A DNA stretch of 64,000 bases from WHSW01 sp963851045 (GCA_963851045.1 CAWKNC010000001.1:124001-188000), one strand, 5' to 3'; numbered from the stretch's first letter, positions 25,651 to 34,648 are shown. Numbers and translations: made by a program. The notes: generated from the letters alone by a model not told the origin.

Positions 25651-27366
25651 ATGCAAAAAGACCCGCACATGATCGACTTCCACCTCTATCGGCTCGCGCT
25701 CGTCCCCGCCATGATCGCGGTCGTCATCGTCATGTTCTCGCTGGAGGGCGCCCCAGATGCGCTCGAGCCCGGCACGCTTCGCGGCGAGTTCGACGGCTCG
25801 AGGGCCGCCGCATCGGCCCGCCAGATCGTCAACAACGCCCCCGACCGGACCCCCGGAAGCGAGGGTGACTCCGAGGTGGCCGACATCGTCGCGGACCACT
25901 TCGGCGAGGTGACAACCGGGGCGGTGTCTGAGCAGCGGTACGAGGCGAGCTATGACGGCGAGGACGTCGACATGCGCAACGTGCTCCTGACACTGCCCGG
26001 CGAGACCAACTCGACGGTGCTCGTGGTGGCCGCACGAGATTCCGCGGAGAGTCCCGGGGCGGCCTCGAGCGCCGCCGCGACCGGAATCCTGATCGAGCTC
26101 GCCAACACCTTCCGGATCAGCCACCGCCTCACCTACGTGCTGGCCTCGGTCAGCGGGTCGGAGGCGGGCGCGGCCGGCGTCCGCGAGCTTGCCGAGAACC
26201 TTCCAGATCCAGCCGCGATCGAGGCGATCGTCGTCATCTCACAGCCCGGCGCGGCGGAGCTTCGCTCACCGTTCGTCATCGCGAGCTCGGCCGGCACCAC
26301 CACCGCCTCGGCGCAGCTGGTCGAGACGGCTTCGCTGGCCGCGTCTCAGCAAGTCGACCAGCCCGTTGGTGCGCCGTCGGCGCTGACTCAGCTCGCCCGC
26401 CTGGCCTTTCCCTCCGGGCTCGGTGACCAGGCGCCGTTGATCGCCGACGGCTTCGACGCCGTCGCGATCTCCTCGGCCGGTGAACGCCCGCTCGATTCCG
26501 CCGACGACCAGCCCGACGACGTTGCCGGCGACTCGATCGAGGCGTTCGGGCGCGTCGTCCAGTCGACGGTCGGCGCGCTCGACTTCTCCACGAGCTCCCC
26601 GGTGCACGGTCCGCGGACCTACGTGAAGCTCGGCAGCAACCTGATCCCTGGCTGGGCGCTGGTGGCGCTGGCACTCGCGTTGATCCTCCCCGCCGGGGTT
26701 GTGGCCGTCGACGCGGGACTTCGCGCGCTGCGACGCGGCCTCGCCGTCGGCCTGACGGCCGCGCTGGTGTGGGTGGCTGCGCGCAGCCTGCCTTTCATCG
26801 GCGGCGTCACCCTCCTCTACGCACTTGCGCTTGTGGGGCTCGTGCCGCGACCGCCGTTTCCGTTCGATCCGGGTGCCTACGGGCTCGGCCTCGGCGCGGC
26901 CGCCACGTTTACGCTGATCGCACTTGCCATCGCAGTGAGTGCGGTGGCCCTTCGCCTGCGCAACGTCACGGCCGAGGCGGCGCCAACTCAATCGCTCGTG
27001 GCGTGCGGCGCGATCGCCACCTTTGCCTGTCTTGCGATCTGGCTGGTGAACCCCTACCTGGCGCTGTTCGTCGCCCCGCTGGCTCACGTCTGGATCGTCG
27101 CCACGCATTCCGGCGTGCGCGGGCGAACCGGCGCGATCACCACGGCGGTGCTTGCCCTGCTCCCAATCGCCGCCGCCCTCGTGGCGGTCGCAGCGGCCCT
27201 CGACCTGGGGCCATCCGCTCCATGGACGTTCACGATCATGGTCGCCGACGGTCAGATCGGCCTGTTCGAGGTGGTCGCCGGTTGCCTGCTGGCGGGGGCT
27301 GTGGCAGGCGCCATCGCGCTCGCGGGGCGCTCATCGCCGGCCACTGATGCCGACGCCGGGGCGTGA
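25651..27366 (+). CDS. M28-peptidase-like membrane protein with degenerate metal site
   Basis: A 571-residue protein: one N-terminal membrane helix (about 12-30), an extracytoplasmic M28-like domain (about 45-320) and a C-terminal block of seven or eight helices (about 335-555). The M28 landmarks are recognisable (RTPGSEG, VLVVAARDS, GAASSAAATGILIELA), but where active enzymes have HxD and GAxDNxSG, this one has ARD and GASSAAATG, so the zinc-binding His and Asp are missing. It is probably a non-peptidase relative with a binding or regulatory role. ATG at 25651 or 25672. Confidence 0.75.
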   Translation: MQKDPHMIDFHLYRLALVPAMIAVVIVMFSLEGAPDALEPGTLRGEFDGSRAAASARQIVNNAPDRTPGSEGDSEVADIVADHFGEVTTGAVSEQRYEASYDGEDVDMRNVLLTLPGETNSTVLVVAARDSAESPGAASSAAATGILIELANTFRISHRLTYVLASVSGSEAGAAGVRELAENLPDPAAIEAIVVISQPGAAELRSPFVIASSAGTTTASAQLVETASLAASQQVDQPVGAPSALTQLARLAFPSGLGDQAPLIADGFDAVAISSAGERPLDSADDQPDDVAGDSIEAFGRVVQSTVGALDFSTSSPVHGPRTYVKLGSNLIPGWALVALALALILPAGVVAVDAGLRALRRGLAVGLTAALVWVAARSLPFIGGVTLLYALALVGLVPRPPFPFDPGAYGLGLGAAATFTLIALAIAVSAVALRLRNVTAEAAPTQSLVACGAIATFACLAIWLVNPYLALFVAPLAHVWIVATHSGVRGRTGAITTAVLALLPIAAALVAVAAALDLGPSAPWTFTIMVADGQIGLFEVVAGCLLAGAVAGAIALAGRSSPATDADAGA

Positions 27367-27373
27367 GTAGGGT

Positions 27374-27466
27374 CCAGCCCCGATGTGCAATGGGGCCTGC
27401 ACCCTGGCATCGGACGGACGTTGAGGTAGCGGCGGTTCCTTTCAGGAAGCGCCGCAGGCACCCGAT
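27374..27466 (+). ncRNA. Structured 5' leader upstream of the FlgM-like gene (unassigned RNA motif)
   Basis: After the M28-like stop, GCCCC (27377-27381) pairs with GGGGC (27392-27396). Then ATCGG (27409-27413) pairs with CCGAT (27462-27466) and encloses a strong hairpin: GCGGCG (27429-27434) with CGCCGC (27450-27455) and TTCCT (27436-27440) with AGGAA (27444-27448) around TTC. The unpaired ACGGACGTTGAGGTA segment inside the closing helix is the kind of place where a ligand pocket would sit. I cannot match it to a known riboswitch class. A T-rich stretch (27482-27493) lies just before the start. Confidence 0.35.
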
Positions 27467-27492
27467 CTCAGCAGCGAGGCAGTTTTCTTGCT

Positions 27493-27690
27493 TTGAGCAA
27501 TAACACGGAGCTGACAGAAAGGATGAGCGACTTGAAGCGCGATATCGCACTCGATCGGTACGCCGTCGATTCACGCGCCGTTGCAGGCGCGATCCTCACG
27601 AAGCTCCAGCTGGTCAAGCGGTGTCAGCTGGCCCTGGCGGACGCTGATCGAATCCCGCCGGGACCTGGATCGTCCCATCCGGCCCACTGA
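27493..27690 (+). CDS. FlgM-like anti-sigma-factor domain protein (65 aa)
   Basis: Residues 12-31 (SDLKRDIALDRYAVDSRAVA) fit the FlgM pattern of a helix, a Tyr-x-Val-Asp turn and a second helix ending in AILTKL. FlgM proteins sequester a flagellar-type sigma factor; no flagellar genes are here, and short FlgM-like proteins in this lineage may have other partners. TTG at 27493 is used; ATG at 27523 gives the bare domain. The last 77 bases overlap the convergent end of thiL, which lowers confidence in the exact C-terminus. Confidence 0.55.
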   Translation: MSNNTELTERMSDLKRDIALDRYAVDSRAVAGAILTKLQLVKRCQLALADADRIPPGPGSSHPAH

Positions 27691-28634
27691 GCCGGACCCC
27701 CGCACCGGACTCGACGTGGCCGATCACGGTCAGCTCAAGCGGTATCTCCGCGAGGGCTGAGCGCGCCGCGTCCACGGCCGCGTTCGGCAACGTCACGAGA
27801 AGCTCGTAGTCCTCGCCACCGGCGACGGCGATCTCCAGCTCGGAGACGCCCGCGGCACTCGCGACGGTCGCGGCACCGGCTGCGATCGGCAGGCTCGCAG
27901 CGTCAACCTCGATTGCCACGCCGCTTGCGGTGGCCAGGTGCGCGGCGTCACCCGCCAGGCCGTCGCTGACGTCGATCATCGCCGTCGCGCCCACCCTCGC
28001 CAGCGCCAGGCCGGCGTCGATCCGCGCCTGCGGCTCGACCTGGCGCGATCGAAGCGACAAGGCGACCGCGGGATCGAGCGCTTCCGCGAGCTTGGGTGAG
28101 CGCAGTGCCAGCAGGCCAGCCGCTGCTCCGCCGAGCTCCCCGGTCACCGCCACCACGTCGCCCGGCTGCGCGCCCGCGCGCCGTACAAGCGCCTCGGCCT
28201 CCGGCGCCTGCCCGACGACGGTAACCGCAATGGTGAGCACCGGCGCGGCGCTGACATCGCCGCCCGCGACGACCACCCTGTGGGTCGCGGCAACGTCCGC
28301 AATCCCCGCGGCAAGCTCGAGCAGGTCCGCGTCTGCGCGGCTGGTTGGCGCGCCGAGTTGGACGTAGGCCTCCGCCGGCGTCGCGCCCATCGCAGCGAGG
28401 TCCGAGAGAGCCGCGGCGAGTGCCTTGCGTCCGACCTCGCGCAGCTCGAAGGGCGGCGACTTCGAAGTGCACGCCCTCGACGAGCATGTCGACGCTGATC
28501 GCGTTCGCCTCACCCCCGGCTGTGATCGCCGCGTCGTCGCCGCTGCCAAGGAGCAGCCGGGCAGATTCGCTCGGCGCGCCACCAGCTGCGAGCCGCTCGC
28601 GGATCGCCGCGATCAGCTCGAACTCTCCGCTCAC
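27614..28634 (-). pseudogene. thiL: Thiamine-monophosphate kinase, broken by a single-base frameshift
   Basis: ThiL phosphorylates thiamine phosphate to the diphosphate. The N-terminal part from GTG 28634 reads SGEFELIAAIRERLAAG, LLGSGDDAAI and SVDMLVEGVHFEVAA in one frame; the rest (FELREVGRKALAAALSDLAAMGATP, VTGELGGAAAGL, IDVSDGLAGD, GGEDYELLVTL) is in the next frame to the stop at 27614. Deleting one base of the C-run at 28451-28453 restores a full-length enzyme of about 339 residues. Everything else looks conserved, so a sequencing error is as likely as a real mutation. The PBP gene ends 10 bases upstream, so they share a transcript. Confidence 0.8.
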
Positions 28635-28644
28635 GGTGCCCGGG

Positions 28645-30771
28645 CTAGTTCTTGGGCTGAACGGCGCCGTTGTCGCCAGCGCCGTCGCCGGTGTTGCCGC
28701 CCGGCGCCGGCGGGGTCTCCGCCGGCCCCTGGCCCGCGCCCGGGGCGTAGAGGTCCGGGTCGTAGTTGCCATCGCCGTTGTCCTGGGTCGACGAGTCGTC
28801 TGAGTCTTCCTCGTCGGTCTCGTCGTCCTCGGTCGTCGTCGTCTCGTCGGTCGTGTCGGCGTTCGGATCAGCGGTGTACTCGCTGTAGTGCGAGCTCAGC
28901 TCGGCGGGGTTCTCCGGCGTGGGGAAGTCATCGCAGGGCTTGGTGGCGGCGACCATCATGTAGTCGTGCCAGATCGGCGCGGCGAGCTGGCCGCCGTAGC
29001 CGGGCAGGGCGACGCGCTCATTCGGGTTGCCGACCCAGACAGCGGTCGAGACGTGCGGGGTGTACCCCACGAACCAGGCATCGGCCTGCTCCTCGGTCGT
29101 ACCGGTCTTGCCCGCCGCGGGACAGCCGATCCCCTGTCCGGCGGCCGTGCCGTACTCCAGCGTTCCCTTCATCACGTCGGCAACCGTGTAGGCAACGCCA
29201 TCGGAGATCACTCTGTTGCCCTCCTCCTTCGCCGGCTCATCGACGTCGCCGTCGGGGAACTCGACTCGGGCGATCGCCGTCGGCTCGTGGTGGACGCCGC
29301 CATTTGCGATCGTCGCGAAGCCATTGGACTGATCGAGGACGGTGACATCGCTTGAACCGAGAACGTCAGCGGCGTAGCCCGACAGAGGACTGCTGACGCC
29401 CATCCGCTTGGCCATGTCGTCCATCGCCTCCGGGGTGACGTCCAGCACCAGCTGGGCGTAGACGGTGTTGACGGAATTCGCTGTCGCATCGCGGAGGCTG
29501 ATCGTGCCGCTGCTACCGCCGCTCACGGTCCACGCGTCGCCGTACTGGCCGTCGGGGTAGAGGGTGATCGACGAGGGCGCGGGATAGTAGGTCGAGTCGG
29601 GGTCATACCCGTCGGCGACGGCCGTTGTCAGCGCGTACGGCTTGAACGACGAGCCCGGCTGACGACGACCCTGGGCGGCGAGGTTGAACTGGCTGTCCTC
29701 GTAGGCCTCCGACGAGGCCATCGCCAGAATCTCGCCGGTGTCGACGTCGGTCGAGACGAGCGCCGCGGCCGCTCCCGTGACCGGGTGGGCCGCGATCGCC
29801 TCCTCGGCGACCTGCTGCAGGCGGGGGTCGAGGGTCGTATAGACCCGGAGCCCGCCATCGCGAGCGGTCTCGAGACCGTACGTGTCGATCAGCTCCTGCT
29901 GAACGAAATCGAAGAAGTACTGCTGACTGCGCGACTCGTACTTGTAGCCACGCTCGAGCGCGAGCGGTGCGCCCTTTGCCTGCTCGGCCTCTGCGACCGT
30001 GACGTAGCCCTGTTCAGCCATCGAATCGAGGACCTCGTTACGGCGGCTCTTTGCGCCCTTCGGGTTGGTGAAGGGGTTGTAGTCGGTCGGCGCCTGCGGC
30101 AAACCGGCGAGCAACGCCGCCTGCGCCAGGCTGATGTCCTCCACGTTCTTCTCGAAGAAAACCTGGGCGGCAGCCTGTACGCCCACGGCCGTACGACCGT
30201 CGTTGGTGCCGTAGGACGCGGTGTTCAGATAGCGCTTGAGGATCTGATCCTTCGTGTACTCCTCCTCGTACTGCATCGCCATGTCCGCCTCGATGATCTT
30301 GCGCTCGATCGTCTCCTCGGCGTCCGGGATGTAGAGGTTGCGCACGAGCTGCTGTGTGATCGTCGAGGCACCCTGCTTGACCTTGCCGGCCTCGATGTTC
30401 TCGATCGCTGCGCGAACGATGGCGCCGTAGTCGACGCCCTCGTGCTCATAGAAGTGCTCGTCCTCGATCGCCACAGTCGCCTGCTCGAGCTCCTTCGGGA
30501 TCTCGCCGAGGCCGACCTGAGTGCGCAGGATGGTGCTTTGGACGTAGCCGAGACTGGTGCCGTCAGCGGCGAAAACCTGGGAGCTCTCGCCGCTCTTGGC
30601 GGGTGCGAGAGTGTCGATGTCGGGCGCGTCGGCTCGCACATCGAGTACCCACAGTCCCGCGCTGACTGCAGCGATTCCTACGATTGCGAAGAGCGCGGCG
30701 ACGACAAGCAAGACCTTCTTGCCGACCGACTTGTGCGCGCGCCGGTGCATTCTGCGCTGGCGTTGCGTCAT
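28645..30771 (-). CDS. Bifunctional penicillin-binding protein 1A (GT51 transglycosylase and transpeptidase)
   Basis: About 708 residues from ATG 30771; a TTG at 30828 would add 19 residues. After a basic tail and one membrane helix comes the GT51 domain with EDEHFYEHEGVD and the GASTITQQLVRNLY motif. The transpeptidase domain has SSFK (catalytic Ser), SVN and GKTGT. The last 110 residues are a disordered Thr/Asp/Glu then Pro/Gly tail. It polymerises and cross-links peptidoglycan outside the membrane. It lies between the MscS gene (37 bases before the upstream TTG) and thiL on minus. Confidence 0.93.
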   Translation of the reverse strand: MTQRQRRMHRRAHKSVGKKVLLVVAALFAIVGIAAVSAGLWVLDVRADAPDIDTLAPAKSGESSQVFAADGTSLGYVQSTILRTQVGLGEIPKELEQATVAIEDEHFYEHEGVDYGAIVRAAIENIEAGKVKQGASTITQQLVRNLYIPDAEETIERKIIEADMAMQYEEEYTKDQILKRYLNTASYGTNDGRTAVGVQAAAQVFFEKNVEDISLAQAALLAGLPQAPTDYNPFTNPKGAKSRRNEVLDSMAEQGYVTVAEAEQAKGAPLALERGYKYESRSQQYFFDFVQQELIDTYGLETARDGGLRVYTTLDPRLQQVAEEAIAAHPVTGAAAALVSTDVDTGEILAMASSEAYEDSQFNLAAQGRRQPGSSFKPYALTTAVADGYDPDSTYYPAPSSITLYPDGQYGDAWTVSGGSSGTISLRDATANSVNTVYAQLVLDVTPEAMDDMAKRMGVSSPLSGYAADVLGSSDVTVLDQSNGFATIANGGVHHEPTAIARVEFPDGDVDEPAKEEGNRVISDGVAYTVADVMKGTLEYGTAAGQGIGCPAAGKTGTTEEQADAWFVGYTPHVSTAVWVGNPNERVALPGYGGQLAAPIWHDYMMVAATKPCDDFPTPENPAELSSHYSEYTADPNADTTDETTTTEDDETDEEDSDDSSTQDNGDGNYDPDLYAPGAGQGPAETPPAPGGNTGDGAGDNGAVQPKN

Positions 30772-30865
30772 GGGGCGGCCAAAAAGGGTACTGAGCGGCT
30801 CCCGCCGCCCCGCCGGGTCACTGGGCAATGCATTGCGTCTTACATACGCCGCTCAGGGCGTTTCG

Positions 30866-31636
30866 TCACGCGGTCTCGAGCGTGCCCGCATCGCGCAGGG
30901 CACGCATCGCGCGCTCGCGCAGGGCCGCCTCCTCACCGGAGGCGCGAGTACCGCCGGGGCGGCGCGGCCCGTGAATTTCGATGCGAACGCCCTCGGGCGT
31001 GACCTCGGCGATCTCGACCTGCGAGGGCTCGAGGCGCGCGAGCGCCTGGCGCGCGGCCTCGATGTCCGCGGCAAGCGGCACCCACACTGAGGCCATCACG
31101 GGGGCGCTCAGATCCCCCGTCGAGCGATTGACCACGACGCTTGTGACCACGGTCTCGTTCGGAACGATCACGAGACGACCGTCGCCGGTGTCGATGAAGG
31201 TATGGGCGAGGGTGATGTCGTCGACGCGGCCGGTCTCGTCAGCGACCGTGACGGTGTCTCCGATCCGGATCGGCTGGGTGATCGCCAGGAGAATGCCCGC
31301 CAGCGGGTTGGCGAGGATCTGGCGAGCCGCGAGGCCGAGAACGAGGCCCAGCACCGCGCTCGAGGCCAGGATCCCGGTGGCGAGCTTGTTGAGCTTGTCG
31401 AACTGCGCCAGGGCGACGCCGATCCCGATCACGATGATCGTCACGAACACGAGCCGGCGGATCAGCCGTAGCCGCGTTTTTGCACCCCGCGAGACCGGCG
31501 TCGTCAGCGAGGTTGCGACGCTGCTGGCGCGGCCGATGACGAAGCGGTCGACGATGAAGGCGAGCGCGAACGCGACCCCGAGCGAGATCAGGGCCGAGAT
31601 CCAGTCGCCGTTTGATTCCCAGAACGTCTCTTCCAT
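30866..31636 (-). CDS. MscS-family mechanosensitive ion channel
   Basis: A 256-residue small-conductance channel. N-terminal membrane helices at about residues 12-32 and 58-80 are followed by the pore helix, rich in Ala and Gly (TGILASSAVLGLVLGLAARQ), and the beta domain start NPLAGILLAITQPIRIGD, then the conserved VPNETVVTSVVVNRS. The C-terminal domain is shorter than in E. coli MscS. It releases solutes on osmotic downshock, which fits with the trehalose genes in the window. ATG at 31636; divergent from the HAD gene. Confidence 0.92.
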   Translation of the reverse strand: MEETFWESNGDWISALISLGVAFALAFIVDRFVIGRASSVATSLTTPVSRGAKTRLRLIRRLVFVTIIVIGIGVALAQFDKLNKLATGILASSAVLGLVLGLAARQILANPLAGILLAITQPIRIGDTVTVADETGRVDDITLAHTFIDTGDGRLVIVPNETVVTSVVVNRSTGDLSAPVMASVWVPLAADIEAARQALARLEPSQVEIAEVTPEGVRIEIHGPRRPGGTRASGEEAALRERAMRALRDAGTLETA

Positions 31637-31666
31637 CTGCTCGATCCTGCCAGTCTTCGCGAGCTC

Positions 31667-32296
31667 ATGAAGACCGAAGCCGTTCTCCTGGACGCGCTGG
31701 GCACCCTGGTCGAGCTCGAGCCCCCCTGGCCACGACTGGCAAGGACGCTCGGCGTCGAGGAGGACCGGGTGCGCCCGGCGATGCTCGCCGAGATGGCCCA
31801 CTACCGCGACCACGCGCACGAGGCCGTCGACGCCGCCTCGCTCGCCCGGCTGCGCGCCGCGTGTGCGGAGCTGGTCGAGGGCGAGTTGGGAGTCGCAGTC
31901 TCAGCCGAGACGTTGATGTCGGCGATCCGCTTCCGCGCTTACGACGACGTCGTTCCTGCTCTGGCCGACCTGCGTCGGCGCGGCCTGCGCCTCGTCTGCG
32001 TCTCCAACTGGGATTACGCGCTGCCCGAGGTGCTCGAGCGCTGCGAGCTTGCCGAGCACCTTGACGGCGTCATCACCTCCGCCGGTGCCGGGGCGCGCAA
32101 GCCGGACCCCTCAATATTCGCCGCAGGCCTCGAGCTCGCCGGGTGCGGGCCGGAGGCTGCACTTCACGTCGGGGACTCGGCCGCCGAGGACATCGCCGGT
32201 GCTCGCGCCGCTGGCGTCCGCGCGCTGTTGATCGATCGCGACGGAGGTGGCGATGTAGCCTCGCTCGCCGAGATCAAGGCCCACCTTCAAACGTGA
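31667..32296 (+). CDS. HAD-superfamily hydrolase
   Basis: A 209-residue HAD of the haloacid-dehalogenase/HDHD3 type. The nucleophile motif is LLDALGTLVE (DxxGTL), motif II is VCVSNWD, the Lys is in GARKPDPSIF and motif IV is HVGDSAAEDIAGARAAG. The helical cap is between residues 20 and 95. The substrate is unknown, probably a small phosphate ester. GTGA overlap couples it to the next gene. Confidence 0.9.
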   Translation: MKTEAVLLDALGTLVELEPPWPRLARTLGVEEDRVRPAMLAEMAHYRDHAHEAVDAASLARLRAACAELVEGELGVAVSAETLMSAIRFRAYDDVVPALADLRRRGLRLVCVSNWDYALPEVLERCELAEHLDGVITSAGAGARKPDPSIFAAGLELAGCGPEAALHVGDSAAEDIAGARAAGVRALLIDRDGGGDVASLAEIKAHLQT

Positions 32297-33042
32297 ACGA
32301 CGCTCCCGACAACGACCTCAGTCAGGCGCCCCCCGGGACGCCGCCCCCGGCGCAACCCGATGACGTGCCGATCCGAAGGCATGTGAGCTGGTCGCCGGCC
32401 GACGCGCTGCTCGGGGTCGGGGTCGTGATCGGGATGCTGCTCGTCGGCGGGATCGTGATCTTCCCGCTCACCGGCTCGGACGGGCTGGACGCGACGCTCG
32501 CAGGGCAGGCGCTGCTCGAGGTCGCACTGGTTGCATCCGCTGTCCTCCTCGTATCGCGGCGCGGGGGTGCGAACCCATTCGCCGCGCTTGGGCTGCGCAG
32601 CCCAAGGCCCGGTTGGCTGAAGACCGCGGCCCTCGGCTACGCCATCTACTTCGGGGCGGTGATCGCGATCCTCGCGGTCGTCGGCGAGCCCGAGCAGAAC
32701 GACGTCGCCGATCAGCTCGGCTTTGACGAGAACACGTTCGCGGCAATCTCCGCGGCGTTGCTGATCGTGATTGCGGCCCCCATCTGCGAGGAGATCTTCT
32801 TCCGCGGCTTCTTCTTCGCCGGGATGCGCAGCCGGCTCCCGTTCTGGCTCGCCGCCGTGATCTCAGCGGCGCTGTTCGGCTCGGTTCACCTCGCCGACGC
32901 GAACCTCGTCGCCGGGCTGCAGCTGGCGATCCTCGGAGTGGTTCTCGCCTGGGTCTATGAACGCACGGATTCGCTGTGGTCGAACATCGCCGTGCACATG
33001 TTCAACAACGCGATCGCTTTCGCCCTGCTCGTCAGCACGTAG
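32293..33042 (+). CDS. CPBP-family intramembrane glutamic endopeptidase
   Basis: A 249-residue protein with about eight membrane helices. The CPBP (CAAX/ABI) motifs are EEIFFRG (motif 1), FGSVHLAD (motif 2) and HMFNNAIAF (motif 3). The cytoplasmic N-terminus (about residues 1-35) is Pro-rich. These enzymes process prenylated or peptide substrates within the membrane or protect against bacteriocins. GTG start in a GTGA overlap with the HAD gene. Confidence 0.9.
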   Translation: MNDAPDNDLSQAPPGTPPPAQPDDVPIRRHVSWSPADALLGVGVVIGMLLVGGIVIFPLTGSDGLDATLAGQALLEVALVASAVLLVSRRGGANPFAALGLRSPRPGWLKTAALGYAIYFGAVIAILAVVGEPEQNDVADQLGFDENTFAAISAALLIVIAAPICEEIFFRGFFFAGMRSRLPFWLAAVISAALFGSVHLADANLVAGLQLAILGVVLAWVYERTDSLWSNIAVHMFNNAIAFALLVST

Positions 33043-33096
33043 ACGGGTGATCCATCCGCCGAGAAGCGGCTTCACCATCTGGCACAATCTCGCACG

Positions 33097-34077
33097 ATGA
33101 AACTTCGCCTCTGCCTCGCCGTCGCATCGTCGGCCGCACTGACTGCCTTCGCCCCCTCGATCGCCTCCGCGCAGGAGCCAAACGGCGCCGACGCGCGGGC
33201 ACAGGCGCCCGCGAAGATCTCGATCAAGATCAATGGTCTCAAGGGCGGCAAGGCCAAGGTGGGCGACAAGGTCGAGGCCGTCGCGAAGATCGCTCCCTTC
33301 GTTCCGCACCAGCGGGTCACGATCCGACTCGGCAAGGGCGGCGACACGGTCGCCAAGCGCACCCCCTACGTGCGACAGGTCAAGGGCAAGAAGTTCGGCC
33401 GGGTGAAGCTCGAGTCGAAGGCGTTGCTCGAGTCGGGCAAGTACCGCGTCCGCGTCTCGAAGTCCTCAACGGGCCAGCAGGCCGGTGGCAGCGCGAAGTC
33501 GAAAAAGTTCTCCCTGAAGTACATCGATCTCGACCCGGGTGATCGCGGTCCCGCCGTCAAGCTCTTCAACGAGCTGCTCCGCGACCAGGGCTACTTCAAC
33601 ACCGACAAGAACAACTACGGCTCGCACACCCAGCGGGCCGTGATGGCCTTCCGCAAGGTCAACGGGATGGCCCGCAACTTCAACGCCGACCCCGGAATCT
33701 TCAAAAAGCTCGCCTCGGGCAAGGGCGGTTTCAAGGCGAAGTATCCGAACGCGGCCAAGCACACTGAGGTCGACATCTCCAAGCAGGTGATGGCTCTCGT
33801 CTCCGGCGGCGAGGTCAAGTACGTGTTCCACATCGCGACCGGTGCCGCCGCCACCCCGTCTGACCAGGGCTCCTTCACCTACTACCGCAAGGACCCGGGC
33901 TTCAACTCGCTCGGGATGTACTACTCGGTCTATTACAACCGCGGCGAGGCTACGCACGGCTACCACTCGGTGCCGCCGTATCCCGCGAGCCACGGCTGCA
34001 TTCGCAACCCGATCCCCGACTCGGTCTTCATCTACAACTGGATCGACCTCGGCGACAAGATGTACGTCTACGTCTAA
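33097..34077 (+). CDS. Secreted L,D-transpeptidase (YkuD domain) with peptidoglycan-binding domain
   Basis: A 326-residue protein: signal peptide (residues 1-25), a basic Lys/Gly-rich beta domain (about 35-125), a peptidoglycan-binding-1-like domain (about 140-200, KLFNELLRDQGYFN) and the YkuD catalytic domain. The active site SHGCIR gives Ser298, His299, Gly300 and Cys301, with the upstream HGYHS. It makes 3-3 crosslinks in peptidoglycan or attaches proteins. It is followed four bases later by pyrE. Confidence 0.93.
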   Translation: MKLRLCLAVASSAALTAFAPSIASAQEPNGADARAQAPAKISIKINGLKGGKAKVGDKVEAVAKIAPFVPHQRVTIRLGKGGDTVAKRTPYVRQVKGKKFGRVKLESKALLESGKYRVRVSKSSTGQQAGGSAKSKKFSLKYIDLDPGDRGPAVKLFNELLRDQGYFNTDKNNYGSHTQRAVMAFRKVNGMARNFNADPGIFKKLASGKGGFKAKYPNAAKHTEVDISKQVMALVSGGEVKYVFHIATGAAATPSDQGSFTYYRKDPGFNSLGMYYSVYYNRGEATHGYHSVPPYPASHGCIRNPIPDSVFIYNWIDLGDKMYVYV

Positions 34078-34081
34078 GCCC

Positions 34082-34636
34082 CTGAGCTCGGCCAAACAGA
34101 CACTGGTTGAAGCCCTTCGCGAGCATGCGCTCGTGATCGGTGAGGTCACCCTCTCGAGCGGCCAGACCGCCCAGTACTACGTCGACGCTCGGCGGGCCGT
34201 GCTCCGGCCCGAGGGCCTTCTCGCCGTCGGCGAGCTGATAGCCGACGCGGCCGTGCGCCGCGGGGCCGACGCCGTCGGTGGCCCCGTGATGGCTGCGATC
34301 CCACTTGCCTGTGCGGCGATTGCGGTTCCCGCAGGCTCCGGCCTGGTTGGCTTCTTCGTCCGCAAGGAGGGCAAGGCCCACGGTCTGCAGCGAATGGTCG
34401 AAGGGCCGGTCGAGCCGGGCACCAAGGTCCTCGTCGTCGAGGACACCGTCACGACCGGTGGCTCGACGATTGCCGCGATCGACCAGATCCGCGACCACGG
34501 TCTCGACATCGTCGGCGGCGTCTGCGTCGTCGATCGCCTCGCGGGGGGTGCCGAGGCGATCGCCGAGGCAATGGACGCACCCTTCGAGTCGCTCGTCACG
34601 ATCGACGAGATCTACCCCGAGCGCCCCGACCGCTAG
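34082..34636 (+). CDS. pyrE: Orotate phosphoribosyltransferase, CTG start
   Basis: About 184 residues; joins orotate to PRPP in pyrimidine synthesis. The N-terminal helix (TLVEALREHALVIGEV) leads into LSSGQTAQYYVDARRAV, KEGKAHG is the flexible loop and VLVVEDTVTTGGST is the PRPP-binding motif. There is no ATG, GTG or TTG in frame at a sensible place upstream; the next internal GTG would remove the N-terminal helix. CTG at 34082, four bases after the TAA of the L,D-transpeptidase, is the best start. No clear ribosome site is seen. Confidence 0.85.
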   Translation: MSSAKQTLVEALREHALVIGEVTLSSGQTAQYYVDARRAVLRPEGLLAVGELIADAAVRRGADAVGGPVMAAIPLACAAIAVPAGSGLVGFFVRKEGKAHGLQRMVEGPVEPGTKVLVVEDTVTTGGSTIAAIDQIRDHGLDIVGGVCVVDRLAGGAEAIAEAMDAPFESLVTIDEIYPERPDR

Positions 34637-34648
34637 CCGATACCGCAG

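Noticed and set aside
27374..27466. Possible cyclic-di-GMP (GEMM) riboswitch, prompted by a GGTAGC segment
   Set aside because: The conserved GCAAAG-type core and the paired helices of that class are not present; only a short chance match was seen, so the RNA is left unassigned.
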